NCBI RefSeq assembly: GCF_036588685.1
Contig: NC_086378.1
Coordinates: 29,613,578-29,677,577, forward strand
Direction of reading: 5' to 3'
Length of the DNA: 64,000 nucleotides
Origin: Mytilus trossulus
Taxonomy: Eukaryota; Mollusca; Bivalvia; Mytilida; Mytilidae
Below the pieces are notes generated by a model. The model saw nothing but the letters and a program-made list of their open reading frames with translations, did not search any database and was not told where the DNA came from. The translations under genes were made by a program, and so were the position numbers. Numbering within the stretch: position 1 is the stretch's first letter; each line of letters opens with the position of its first letter. Of the stretch, positions 1 through 11,380 are shown piece by piece.

Positions 1-1370
1 CTTTCACTCACTCATTCACTCAGTTTCTCTCGCTTTCTCACTCATTCACACACTCTGTTTCGCTCATTCACTCAGTTTCTCTCATTCACCCACTCTATTT
101 CGCTCATTCACTCACTCTCTCTCGCTCATTCACTCACTCACTCTCGCTCCTTCACTCATTCTCTCTCGCTCATTCACTCACTCACTCTCGCTCATTCACT
201 AACTTTCTCTCGCTCAGTCATTCTCTCTTACTCATACACTCTCGCTCATTAACTCACTTTCTCTCGCTCAGTCATTCTCACTCACTCTCTCTCCCTCATT
301 CACTCACTCACTCATTCACCCACTCTATTTCGCTCATTCACTCAATCTCTCTCGCTCATTCACTCACTCTCTCTCTCGCTCATTTACTCACTCTCTCTCT
401 CTCTCTCTCACTCATTCACTGACTCTATCTGGCTATACTCACTCTGTCTCGCTCATTCACTCTATCTCGCTCATTCACTCACTCTCTTTCTTTCGCTCAT
501 TCACTCACTCACTCTTGCTCCTTCACTCATTCTCTCTCGCTCATTCACTCACTCATTCTCGCTCATTCACTAACTTTCTCTCGCTCAGTCATTCTCTCTT
601 ACTCATACACTCTCGCTCATTAACTCACTTTCTCTCGCTCAGTCATTCTCACTCACTCTCTCTCCCTCATTCACTCACTCACTCATTCACCCACTCTATT
701 TCGCTCATTCACTCAATCTCTCTCGCTCATTCACTCACTCTCTCTCTCTCGCTCATTTACTCACTCTCTCTCTCTCTCTCACTCATTCACTGACTCTATC
801 TGGCTATACTCACTCAGTCTCGCTCATTCACTCTATCTCGCTCATTCACTCACTCTCTTTCTTTCGCTCATTCACTCACTCACTCTCGCTCATTCACTCA
901 TTCTCTCTCGCTCATTCACTCACTCACTCTCGCTTATTCACTTACTTTCTCTCGCTCACTCACTCACTTTCTCTCGCTCAGTCATTCTCACTCACTCTCT
1001 CTCTCTCTCATTCACTCACTCACTCATTCTCACTCATTCACCCACTCTATTTCGCTCATTCACTCAGTTTCTCTTATTCACTCACTCACTCTCGCTCCTT
1101 CACTCACTCTCTCTCACTCATTCACTCACTCACTCTCGCTCATTCACTCACTCTCTTTCTCTCGCTCATTCACTCACTCTCACTCTCACTCACTCCTAAT
1201 TCACTCTCACTCCTTACTTACTCTAGCTCATTCACTTACTCTATCAAGCTGTTTCACTGACTCTATCTTGCTCATTCACTTACTCTATCTTGCTCATTCA
1301 CTCACTCTATCCAGCTCATTCACTCACTGTATCCAGCTCATTCACTCAATCTCTCGTGCTCATATACTTA
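1..1370. repeat. CTCATTCACTCACT-type minisatellite with higher-order structure
   Basis: The block is almost purely pyrimidine-rich on the plus strand. It is built from variants of CTCATTCACTCACTCTCTCT with recurring GCTCATTCAC modules and intervening CT runs. A longer block from about 138 to 508 recurs nearly unchanged at about 509 to 880. For example, the segment beginning ACTAACTTTCTCTCGCTC is at 198 and again at 569, a 371-bp period. A third, more diverged copy follows. From about 1180 the array decays into CTATCTTGCTCATTCACT units. A 92-codon open frame at 515-793 (HSLTHS-type peptide repeats) follows from the lack of stop codons in CT-rich DNA and is not a gene. Confidence 0.95.
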
Positions 1371-2699
1371 CCATTAAATATTACCTTTCCTTAAACATCC
1401 TCCTAGGCAATTTACAACCCAACAGGATATAGTCAACTTTTATGATGACTAGCAGAAGCAATGCTTATATTCTACTCCGCTATGAAAAATCACAGTATAT
1501 CCAGGAGAACATCATTGTCTACCAATATCAGGGAAAGGGTTACTCCTTCACCTTCAGTTTTTTTTTTTTATCTTTAATATCCTTCACCTTCAGTTAAACT
1601 TCATTAGGTGAGGAGCAAGTGCATTTGTCTTTTGACATGAAACTTTAAATCTCAACCAAAACCACAAAACTGGGTAGAAATCAACATACCTTCCTTTGCA
1701 TATTAGAGTGTACTGGTTTCCTGAAGTTTGATAGTACAAAAACAGGAACTTCTGATCTGAACAACAGGTCAAATGTGCCATTTTATCAAAATTTCATATA
1801 CATTTTTGTACTTCTTTATAATTTAAATAAATCTCTCAACAAGGGTTCTATTGTGATCCTAAGTCCCAAAGCTTTCATTTGATACCACAAATAACCAGAT
1901 ATACCCGCAATTGGCAAAGATACAGCTATGCGTAGGAACTTTTTTGTTAAAAATATGTACTGCTTTCTTATATGTTCCTTCCGACCGGGCCTGCATTAGT
2001 GGTTCTATACCTATAACAGCACTAAATTTGTTATAGTGACTTCTGTTTGGCTCAATTTCCTTCTATGATATATTTCTAACATTAAAAAACACATAAAGCT
2101 GTTGTCAAAATGCTGTATCACTGAATTCAAGCTCAAATTGTAATGGTAGTAACATATGCGTCAAACAAAGAAAACTTCATATGGATACTTATAGTGAGAG
2201 ATATGAGACTTTTTTTTCAATTTTACTAGTTTTTATTTGTTAATAACTTCTCAAATAACAGTGTTCTGACCTAAATGTCTTACTTTTATCAGACATTCTT
2301 ACTTGAATTTAAATACAGTGGTACAAACATAAAATATAATTGATAATTGTGTCCCCTCTTTTTCCTACATGTTAAAAAGGAGAGTGATTTGATAAAAAAA
2401 AACCACATACTTTTATGTATACACATGGGTCAACAAGGGTAATTTATATATCTCCAAGCGAGACAACTTGCTAAAATGGTAATGAAATGCATTCCTAGTG
2501 AGATTTTGGAATTCCTATATAATTATACACCAATTTTCCTTGAAATAAATGATTCACTAAGAAACCCAATAAAACATGAACACTCACTAGATAATTGAAC
2601 CAAACGCAATATTTATCTATAAACTAGTCATAATATACAAGATTCACTGCTTTAAGAGTTAGTAAATTCATAAATTAAATTAAAATTTCAGGTAAAATC
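1371..2699. other. No gene recognised; unique AT-rich sequence
   Basis: This lies between two minisatellite blocks. I see only short open frames with no recognisable domain and no known repeat family. Confidence 0.5.
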
Positions 2700-3062
2700 T
2701 ATCTGTGTGCACTAACTCTCACTCTCTCGCTTACTCTCTCGCTTACTCATTCACTCTCTCGCTCATTCTGTCTGCTCATTCACTCACTCTATCTAGCTCA
2801 TTCACTTACTCTATCTAGCTCATTCACTCACTCTATCTAGCTCATTCACTCACTCTATCTAGCTCATTCCTGACTCACTATAGATGGGTCATTCACTCAC
2901 TCTGTCTAGCTCCTTCACTAACTCTATCTTGCTCATTCACTAACTCTATCTTGCTCATTCACTAACTCTATCTTGCTCATTCACTCACTCTATCTTGCTC
3001 ATTCACTCACTCTATCTTGCACATTCAATCAAACTATCTTGCTCATTCACTCACTCTATAGA
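2700..3062. repeat. Second minisatellite block, 20-22 bp units
   Basis: The units read CTATCTAGCTCATTCACTCA, later CTATCTTGCTCATTCACTAA, in roughly 15 consecutive copies. They match the decayed 3' end of the first array. The two blocks are probably one ancestral array split by about 1.3 kb of unrelated sequence. Confidence 0.9.
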
Positions 3063-4137
3063 CTGCGCAATCTACAAAACAGTTTCCTCATCCCTATTTC
3101 ATCCTGCGCAACCTACACAACTGTTGTTTTCTCATCCCTATTCAAAAACTACTGTTGTTCCCAATCCATGCAGTGAACATGTCATAAATATTTTGGTTTT
3201 ACCACTCATCACTACCCTCCACGTAATTGTAAATGTATTGGCTTCCCGTGAACAATAAAAAGTGGTTGCCACATTATCATTAATTCACCTATAATCTTAG
3301 GTGTAAATTCACAATCTTTCTCACGTTGCTGTGTGTGTGGCTCACCAAACGATTGTGGAAATGGTAAACTAAATTAGAAGCAATATTCTTTGACTTCAGA
3401 GGTCTAGCAATACATGTTTCTATGTGATCTTGGTACAACTAAAAAAATATAATTTCTATCTTATTTATATTTTAAATTGATTAGTTCATCTGTCTTGTTC
3501 TGCAAAACTCTTTGGATAAAATGGGTTGTAGAACTATTTCCTTCACTACGCACATTTTATCATGTTACATGTTTTACAAAATGGAAGAAATAGCACAGTG
3601 GAATCATGCAAAATGTTTGCAAAGCCATTATTAGGTGTTTTTTTTCTCCAAAAATACCATACAGCAATAGGTTCTGCAATGAAAACCGTGAGAGGATTTT
3701 CCGGTTGTGCTTGAGTGGAGTTATTGTCACCACTTCAAAAGGTATGTCAAGAGAGGACACAAGGCGATAAGATTATTTTTTTTACTCTTCCCTCCGCGCA
3801 TTCACGACGTCCTTAATCATAACCGAAACCCTCACGCATGAAATAATGAAAATTTGCAGTTTTTAGCTTTATTAAGACGTCTTTCAACTTCAGCCAGAGT
3901 ATACGCTGCCAAAAACGACATTCAATTCTGTTGACCGAAAATAAAATTAAACATGTAGGTCTCTTTATAAAATCATCTCAAAATTAAAATATTATATAAT
4001 TAGTAAAAACAGTTTTTTTTAAATTTCAAATAGTAAAATAATGTCATGCCATTTTTAAATTGTTTATAATAGTCTATAGTTGGAATATTTTCTGATTTTG
4101 AAAGTTTAATATTTTGCCTCATCTTCGATAGCCAGGT
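3063..4137. other. No gene recognised
   Basis: AT-rich intergenic sequence. Short open frames at 2995-3258 and 3560-3760 run into low-complexity or stop-dense sequence and show no domain. Confidence 0.5.
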
Positions 4138-4195
4138 TTACGATTCATTCCCCATTCCCTCCTCTCCAATTTGGGAGGAGGGAAATAGATCGTAA
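4138..4195. repeat. Nested inverted repeat (hairpin)
   Basis: An inner perfect 10-bp stem, TTCCCTCCTC at 4155-4164 with GAGGAGGGAA at 4175-4184, encloses a 10-nt loop. An outer arm, TTACGAT at 4138-4144, pairs with ATCGTAA at 4189-4195. It could be a small inverted-repeat element or a structured transcript; I found no second copy in the window. Confidence 0.6.
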
Positions 4196-5010
4196 CCCTT
4201 GGTAATCGAGATGGTTGTACAGATGTTTTTAAAACGGAGTCAATTTAAAATTGTCAATAATCAAGTTGCCCTTTTACGAAATATTTACTTAAGGAAAGTT
4301 ATTTACTAAATCTATGATAAGTCATAACAGCAGCACACGTAATGAGGAACTCAAATTAAACATTTACATGTCATCAAATGAAGAGAAATTGTTATTTTTA
4401 AAGGCCCTTGACATCAGAATGAATATACATTGATTACATCGAAACCTTCCCCTTGTGGTCATCAAAGTATGTAAGAAATTAAGTAAGTCAGTAGTACATA
4501 GTTTATTAAACATGTTCAAGTGTCACATATTGTTGACATAAAAATGAGCAACATTATATAAAAATAAATATTCAAATATTTATAATTTACCAGGTAAATA
4601 TCCGGAAAAGTAATAAATACAAATTGCGGAAATGTATACTTTAAATTTGCGGAAACGTAGCATTGGGACTTAAAAAAAATTTAGCGGAAATGCAATCCGC
4701 CCAAATATACAAATACATGAAATACATGAAATAAAGCAATATTAAATATCCAGCCATAAAAACGACTTATGAGACACCATAAAACTTCAAATTGTATAAA
4801 CATATAATCACAAAATTGACCATCAAAATTTCAAATGCAACTGTACAAAGAAAAACTGCATAAGAATTTTTTTTTTCATAACAGTTCATAATTTCAATAA
4901 ATTTAGTATCTTTATCTAAGCTATGAAAATCTTCACTAAATTTAGAAAATACGTGAAAAAAGATTTTATAATATACTTAGTGGCCATGGTAATTACAGAT
5001 AAATTGTATG
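4196..5010. other. No gene recognised
   Basis: AT-rich sequence with homopolymer runs. It has a local direct repetition of GCGGAAATG-like words around 4625-4690 and nothing else I recognise. Confidence 0.45.
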
Positions 5011-5325
5011 TAGATATAGGAAGATGTGGTGTGAGTGCCAATGAGACAACTCTCCATCCAAATGACAATTTAAAAAGTAAACCATTATAGGTTAAAGTAA
5101 GGCATTCAACACGGAGCCTTGGCTCACACCGAACAACAAGCTATAAATTAAAGGGCCCCAAAATTACTAGTGTAAAACCATTCAAACGCGAAAACCAACG
5201 GTCTTATCTATATAAACAAAACGAGAAACGAGAAACACGTATATATTACATAAACAAAGGACAACTACTGTACATCAGATTCCTGACTTAGGACAGGTGC
5301 AAACATATGCAGCGGGATTAAACGT
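5011..5325 (+). repeat. Dispersed repeat family A, near full-length copy
   Basis: It starts AGATATAGGAAGATGTGGTG, passes through GTGAGTGCCAATGAGACAAC and GGAGCCTTGGCTCACACCG, and ends near GCAGCGGGATTAAACG. It aligns closely with copies at 5747-6042 and 40610-40920. It has no coding capacity and appears to be a short non-autonomous retroposon or DNA element. Confidence 0.85.
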
Positions 5326-5746
5326 TTTATTAACAGCTGCGCCACGAGCTCATGATACGCCCATCGTCTTGTGTGTGATGTTTTATGCAATAATAATAGT
5401 TTCATTAATCCACACACCAATTTATTTGTATGAATCAATATAGTCAATAATATTTCCAGAGTATCGGAATGATTAATCTGAATGTTGCATTGACTGGGGA
5501 CGGAGATGAACAATTTAGTTTTACTTATATTTACGGATAACTCAGTTACTTAGTATATGAAAAACGTATGTATTATATGTGCCGTAGTGTGTTGCATTTC
5601 TTCAAGGAGTTTGTTAGAACAGTGACTTGTAAATGTGTCCTTAATCGATTTCAGTTTGTTTAATGACTACAAACCATTAAGATTTCAGATAAAGATTTTA
5701 TAGTTTAAAAAACAGGAAATGTCCGATCAATTAAGTAGATTCCTAT
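5326..5746. other. No gene recognised
   Basis: Spacer between two family A copies. The minus-strand open frame at 5265-5513 overlaps the 3' end of the first copy and is judged chance. Confidence 0.4.
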
Positions 5747-6042
5747 ATGTGTGAGTGCCAATGAGACAAGAACTCTCCATCCAAATAACAATTTAAAAAA
5801 AAGTAAACCATTATGGGTCAATGTACGGCCTTCAACATGGAGCCTTATCTCACACCGAACAACAAGCTATAAAGGGCCCCAAAATTGCTAGTGTAAAACC
5901 ATGCACACGGGAAAACCAAGTCTAACCTAAACTAAAAAAAAAGAGAAACACGTATAAATTACATAAACAAAAGACAACTACTGTACATCAGATTCCTGAC
6001 TTAGGACAGGTGCAATCATTTGCAGATTAAACGTTTTAATGG
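5747..6042 (+). repeat. Dispersed repeat family A, second copy
   Basis: It starts at GTGTGAGTGCCAATGAGACA and ends near TGCAGATTAAACGTTTTAAT. It lacks the first ~20 bases of family A but is otherwise collinear with the copy at 5011, in the same orientation. Confidence 0.85.
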
Positions 6043-6122
6043 ATTCAAACCTTCTCCCTTTTTCTGAAACAATAGCATAGCATCACAACATAGAAAAACA
6101 CACGGTAAAATAAAGAACCAGC

Positions 6123-6128
6123 TTTATT
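6123..6128 (-). promoter_or_regulatory. Candidate polyadenylation signal of the 6220-7404 gene
   Basis: AATAAA on the minus strand, 92 bases downstream of the stop codon. Position and orientation fit a 3' end; this is inference only. Confidence 0.45.
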
Positions 6129-6219
6129 ACAAAACAATACTGTTTGGAGAGCAATTAAATGGCCTATTCTGTTGCAGGTAAAAAAGCGTAAACGTCCTGC
6201 GTCCATATATATTAGAACT

Positions 6220-7404
6220 TTAGGTTGGGAAATAATTCACTTTGTCACCTCTAGATATACTGGCTATTCGTGATCCATCAAATTCTATTATTTTTCTAAA
6301 TTTGTTAAATATCCGTATTATAATAATATTCAAAACAGACTGGTCAAATCTGTGACATTTAGTCCATAGTAAAAACTTCCACAAGTCTTTAGAACATGGT
6401 TTTAAAAAACGCGGGAAAGGATGGGACATGCAATTTTCTGTCAAGGCACATCCTACCCAAGGTTTTATAATCGTATTTACAACAAAAGGATTTCTGGAAA
6501 TAACTATCCAACCACTTTCGAGTTCAGGATAATCATACAAGCATTCTGTTTCATCCAAATATCCAAAGGTATCTGGTTTTGTGTGTTTAGACACTACCCA
6601 TCTAGGGCTTTGTTGTAATTGGAAGCCAACTAATTTTGTCTTTTTGAAAATGGTATCGAGTTTTTCCTTTAATCCGTGATTTAAAAATCGTATGCACGAA
6701 TCTAACCACATTACAAAATTAAAATCCTTCAAGATGTCGAAAATAATCAACGGTTTCCACGCATAGGCTCCTAATACGCGGACATGGGGTGGAAATTGAT
6801 CAAATTTAAACGTCCTCACTTCACATTTGCAATAATCTTTCATCGCTTCATTCTCTTTCTGTGTTAATCCAATGTCATAAAATATCACTTTTATATTCTT
6901 GTAAATTGGAATCAATTTTGTATGAATTGACTTTAATAATGCTTGGACTTCATGGAAATGATCACTTGAAGCTGCAGTCACTATCACAGGTATATCATTA
7001 TATCTGTTATTGATCGAATCCAATTCCACATAGTCTCGATCTAGATCAGTATTTTCTACACACGGCGCATTTGTATTTATTTTGTAGTTTATTACTTTTC
7101 TTATGTTTGATTCAAAATCTGGATAAAAATTATCAAAACATGTCTCTCTAGAAATGTTATAAAGAACAGGTTTAATATAATTAGAGATATTTATCAATTG
7201 CCTACCCCATCTTCCAATAATTTTGTCAATATCTTCTCTTTTAGCTATATTACATTTATCCGACAGTTTCCAATGCATTGGTAACATTATTTTCCCACTG
7301 GAATAATTGATGTATTGCAATAAAACAATCCAAGCAATTAACAAAATTATAAAACATATAAGAAATCTCGACAAAACATTATATCTAAGTTTTATGCGAT
7401 ACAT
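6220..7404 (-). CDS. Type II membrane protein, DUF1647/glycosyltransferase-like (intronless)
   Basis: A single uninterrupted 394-codon frame, by far the longest in the window. Residues 1-10 are basic. Residues about 11-31 (LSRFLICFIILLIAWIVLLQ) form one hydrophobic segment, which fits a type II signal anchor in the Golgi or ER. NYS and NIS sequons at residues 33, 72 and 83 fit a lumenal domain. The core from about 139 to 380 starts PVIVTAASSDHFHEVQ and continues with KVIFYDIGLT (172-181), YAWKPLIIFDIL (214-225) and FVMWLDSCIRF (230-240). These blocks resemble the DUF1647 family of nematodes and molluscs, which looks glycosyltransferase-like; WLDS may play the part of a DxD-type metal site. 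The activity is unknown. The start is the first ATG before the anchor. AATAAA lies at 6128-6123 on the minus strand, about 90 bases past the stop. No intron is needed, so it could be a retrocopy, but the frame is intact. Confidence 0.85.
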   Translation of the reverse strand: MYRIKLRYNVLSRFLICFIILLIAWIVLLQYINYSSGKIMLPMHWKLSDKCNIAKREDIDKIIGRWGRQLINISNYIKPVLYNISRETCFDNFYPDFESNIRKVINYKINTNAPCVENTDLDRDYVELDSINNRYNDIPVIVTAASSDHFHEVQALLKSIHTKLIPIYKNIKVIFYDIGLTQKENEAMKDYCKCEVRTFKFDQFPPHVRVLGAYAWKPLIIFDILKDFNFVMWLDSCIRFLNHGLKEKLDTIFKKTKLVGFQLQQSPRWVVSKHTKPDTFGYLDETECLYDYPELESGWIVISRNPFVVNTIIKPWVGCALTENCMSHPFPRFLKPCSKDLWKFLLWTKCHRFDQSVLNIIIIRIFNKFRKIIEFDGSRIASISRGDKVNYFPT

Positions 7405-7939
7405 TCGTTATCGTGCACTAATGGTCACTTTTATACACTTAGTCTAGTACTTATCATACTGTTACACACAAACGCCTTAGAGTTTACTGATGATGTACGC
7501 GTGTGTGTGTATCCGCCTTAGGGTTTGTGTATATCTATTACATCTATCTAAATAACGTTAAAACGATCGAACGGCCAAACGCCAAGCTTCCCTCCATATA
7601 ATTATTGATAGGCATAATGGTTATAACGTGGTTTATGACCCATGGCGTATTTCATTTTATGTCGTATTAAATTTTATTCTGCAACGTATTAGAGTACTGT
7701 AACTAGGTTATTATTTGAATCGTACAAACCTGTAATAAGTTTTAAGATTGGTTAAGCCAAAAAAAAAACTGTTTGACAAAAGTTTACAGTTCCACGTCTA
7801 GCGTCCAAGTATTTCAATTGCACCGAGTACTCCACATGCACCCAATCAGCTAAAAAAGCAGCGACAATCTAATGAATTTTCTTTGAGAATAAACAATCTG
7901 TAGTTTTATGATTTGACATTTTGTATGTCTTTCAACATA
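7405..7939. other. 5' flank of the membrane-protein gene; no gene
   Basis: Putative promoter region. A TATAAAA-like word on the minus strand at about 7435-7429 lies only about 25 bases before the ATG, too close for a confident TATA call. Confidence 0.35.
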
Positions 7940-8407
7940 CAGTACTGGCCAAAGGTATTCGTCACCTTTATTTTTTTGCTATCTATTCATATAAAAACAC
8001 ATTAAAAAAAAATGTTTTGAGGGCATTTATGGTGGGCTTTTGATCTACTAGGCATTAAAAGACGTAGAATAGTCTAAAGTATGTTTGTTTATAAATTTTG
8101 TTTATAGTTTTGTCCTTAGGTGGTTTTTTCCCTTTGATATGAACGCATACAATATTTTTTTATAATTTGATTTGGTTGAATATACAGCGAATTTCTGAAC
8201 AGAAATTATATTTTGTGTTTATTTTGTGAAAAAATAAAAATGATACACAAAACAATAAATAACCAAATAAACAAAAAAAACTGTGACAATTCTGCTGCTC
8301 AAAATCAAACCAAAAATGACCCCAAAATATATTTTTGAAAAAAAAGTAGGTTTATATACAATTATATATAGGAAAAAATCTCAAGTGACGAATACTTTTG
8401 GCCACAC
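7940..8407. mobile_element. Tc1/mariner-like MITE
   Basis: The left end, after a TA, reads CAGTACTGGCCAAAGGTATT and continues CGTCAC. The right end, reverse-complemented, reads GTGTGGCCAAAAGTATTCGT and continues CAC before a TA. This gives imperfect inverted ends of about 25 bp flanked by TA, the Tc1/mariner target. The ~468-bp interior is AT-rich with no transposase frame, so the element is non-autonomous. Confidence 0.8.
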
Positions 8408-9374
8408 TATGAATAAGCAAATAATTCAAAATTCATTTCTGACAAAAAAATAGTAATCTTATGTCAAATGGTTCTAAATATTTGAAAAAATAAAACAAAA
8501 CATCTGTTACTAGTCTTCGGTTAAATTTTTGATTAATCCTTCCAGGCTACAAACAGCTTGCATTGAGAGAATTTCACTGCACTTATACAGATTTGTCTTT
8601 CTTGGAAATATTGCACATTTTAAAATACAAATAAAATTCAAAACGTGCGTGTTGCATGCGGGTATGTTTTAATATTCACAAAAAACAGACAATGATCATT
8701 TTATTTTTACCAAATACTTGCTTTCTGCCATCAAATTATGCCATTGCAAAATACGTATTATAACATTACTATATCACCCAACCATGCGTTTATATCATGA
8801 TTTATACTGCACTCGATCTATTTGAGCAGTCAAAACGCGTTGAGTGTATATTTCTATGTCATATTCAGTCACTGATCCGATATCACTTTTCCTCATGAAT
8901 ATTTTTAAAAACAGCAGTTGCCGAAACTATATTTGATCATGCATACAACCTCTCCAACCTGTTCTCGTTTCCGATGTACAAATGTATACGGGCGTTTTTC
9001 AATAAAAACGTACTTTCTTGTCCTAGCCACTTTTAAAAAAATGTGTTTGATCTTTGTAAGCAATTTTTTGTGCAGTCAGTACATTGAATTAAATTTCACA
9101 TTTTAAGCAAAGAAACAGTTTTTTTAGAGGGATAAATTGATAAGATATTGATTCCTGAATGGTCCAAAACAACCAAAATGGCATGTCCCTATACAGCCTG
9201 TTCAACATTCATACTCGTAAAAAAATGTAGAATTGAATGTTATTTTCATTTAATATAAGTTCTTTAATAATTCAAAAGTACATGTACAATGTATGTTTAG
9301 AGCCAACATATTTTAATAAATACCTTTTCACATACTTTTTTAGGTTTTTTAATTTCAGAAGGTGTGTCCCTGAC
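8408..9374. other. No gene recognised
   Basis: AT-rich intergenic DNA. The open frame at 8918-9106 has no recognisable features. Confidence 0.45.
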
Positions 9375-9907
9375 AAAATGTCCACTACGAAACAAAGTCA
9401 TTAAAATTTGCCAACAAACAGTTTTATAAAATCAATGTAATTTTTGTTTGCAAGAGGTATTAACATTAGGGATTACAAAAGAAGAGATGCTTATATAACG
9501 GCAATTAAATTGTTGATAAGAAAAATTGAGCACATCAAATGGACCAGAGTGAAACCGTTTTTTTGTTAATGTCCACTACGAAACGGGTTAAATCTCCTTC
9601 AGTATCTGGGTTTAAAATTATGAAAAAAATATCAGTGTACAGCATAATACATGCCTTGATGAATACAATCAATCTTGTTACTATTGCAATATAGGGATTG
9701 TGGGGAAAAAATAAAACATGTGAATATGTCCCCTATGAAACGGTCACCTACGAAACAAGTCTGGGAGAAAAACGTTTCGTAGTGGACACTACAACTATCA
9801 TGCAGTCTTTTGTCCACTACGAAACTTTCTGTCCACTACGAAACTTTTTGTCCACTACGAAACGGTTTTGTCAACTACGAAACGCATCAAAATGTCCACT
9901 ACGTAAC
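9375..9907. repeat. Cluster of GTCCACTACGAAAC motifs
   Basis: The 14-mer GTCCACTACGAAAC or close variants occur about nine times: near 9380, 9569, 9728-9755 (two diverged), inverted at about 9773 (GTTTCGTAGTGGAC), then at about 9812, 9831, 9851, 9870 (GTCAACTACGAAAC) and 9894 (GTCCACTACGTAAC). The last five are spaced about 19-24 bp and form a short tandem array; the earlier ones are scattered over 400 bp. Open frames here (VHYETF-type peptides) are translations of the repeat. Function unknown. Confidence 0.8.
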
Positions 9908-11380
9908 ACGAGTTGTACCTTCATATGTAAAGTACTGTCTAATCTTTATCGATAAAAAATTGTTCTCCAATTCAGAAAAAAATGAGAATTTTCTTGTATA
10001 TAAAGTAAACAAACTGGAATGTCTGTAGGAAACATATAAAATTGCAAACATATGTGTGTTAAGAAGCAGTTGAGTATGATGACATTGGTAACAGATTACT
10101 TTGCAATTTAATGTTTTACAATATAAGCCGACCATCTCTAATTTCCGTTATTATAAAGTAAACTAGAGGATGTACTTACATGTAGATTAGGTTTAGGAAT
10201 TTGTATCAGTGTTTTTTTCCTATGATGCAGGGTAAAATATTCTCGATTACATCCGTTTGCCTTTCCATTTAAGACTTTAATAGCTCATAACAGCTCATTA
10301 ACAAAAAAAAATAAGCAGATTATAGATTTCTTAGACTTCGTAATGAGACCCAAACAATTTAGCAGTGTCAGCCTTGCCTTTAAAAAAATCAAATGCCTCG
10401 AAAAGGAGCCCCATCACCTTTCAATATTTATAGCTTATTGTGTTCTTAAACAAATGCTCTGATTGACTTATTGTATAACTTTTAAATTCTATATAGATAT
10501 AGGAAGATATGGTATGAGTGCCAATGAGACAAATCTCCATCCAAATAACAATTTATAAAAAAATAAATATTTTATATATTTTTACTTCTCCTTGTGCATC
10601 CTGGATGTCAGATAATTGTTTGATTTTACCAACGTAAAAGCAATTTCATCATAAGTGGCACAGGCACTTGTTTCTATCCATGGGAATACCTGCACTATCG
10701 ACGTATATTTACGAGTTTTAATAGTGGGTTTTCCCATGAACTGTGATTAGGGTTTTTTTTTGTTTACTTTTGGTCTGTCATCTTATATTTATCTTCTGTT
10801 GTTATCTTTGCTGCATGGAATGTGTATCACTGACTTTTCAATTGAGGAATTGTCGTTTGTTAGGTGCAATGAGCTTTACTTTTTTGTGTATATTTAGTTC
10901 AAATTAATTTTAAAGAGACACTTTAATAAGATACCATAAATGATGGGGGAGGGACACCACAAACTCTATGTCACACTGAAGAAACTCAAACAACGTTTTT
11001 CATTCTAGTCACGTGTGAATAACTAAAGTCAAACGACAAATTCTCGTGTTTTTTTTACCTTTGTGTTGAAATTAAGTCATCATCAGTACACAATTTAAAA
11101 AAATAACACGCTATTAAATTTTGAGAGAAGTGAAAATTTTAAGCTAATAATGTAAACTTTGAACTGGTATAACTGTTCCTCGAATACTTCCTACCGAATT
11201 GGACAACACCGTGTTTGTACTTACACGAGCAACATGTCGGGTGTCACATGTTGAGCAGAATCCGTTTGGTTATGTTTCGCTTCTCATTTTGTACTATATC
11301 ATAGTATACAAACTTGCCGTAGTTTTGGAAGTCTGACAGCATATGTTAAAAATAGTTAACGATCCCAGTACCTTCAATTT
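9908..11380. other. No gene recognised; one family A 5' fragment
   Basis: Mostly AT-rich intergenic DNA. At about 10492-10560 is a family A 5' fragment (TAGATATAGGAAGATATGG then GAGTGCCAATGAGACAAATC). I see no coding domain. Confidence 0.5.

Noticed and set aside
515..793. 92-codon open frame of HSLTHS/SLSLIHS repeats
   Set aside because: It is a translation of the CT-rich minisatellite; frame openness follows from its lack of stop words.
9698..10028. Overlapping frames with VHYETF / CPLRNF repeats
   Set aside because: The peptides are the GTCCACTACGAAAC repeat read in several frames; there is no start context, domain or splice structure.
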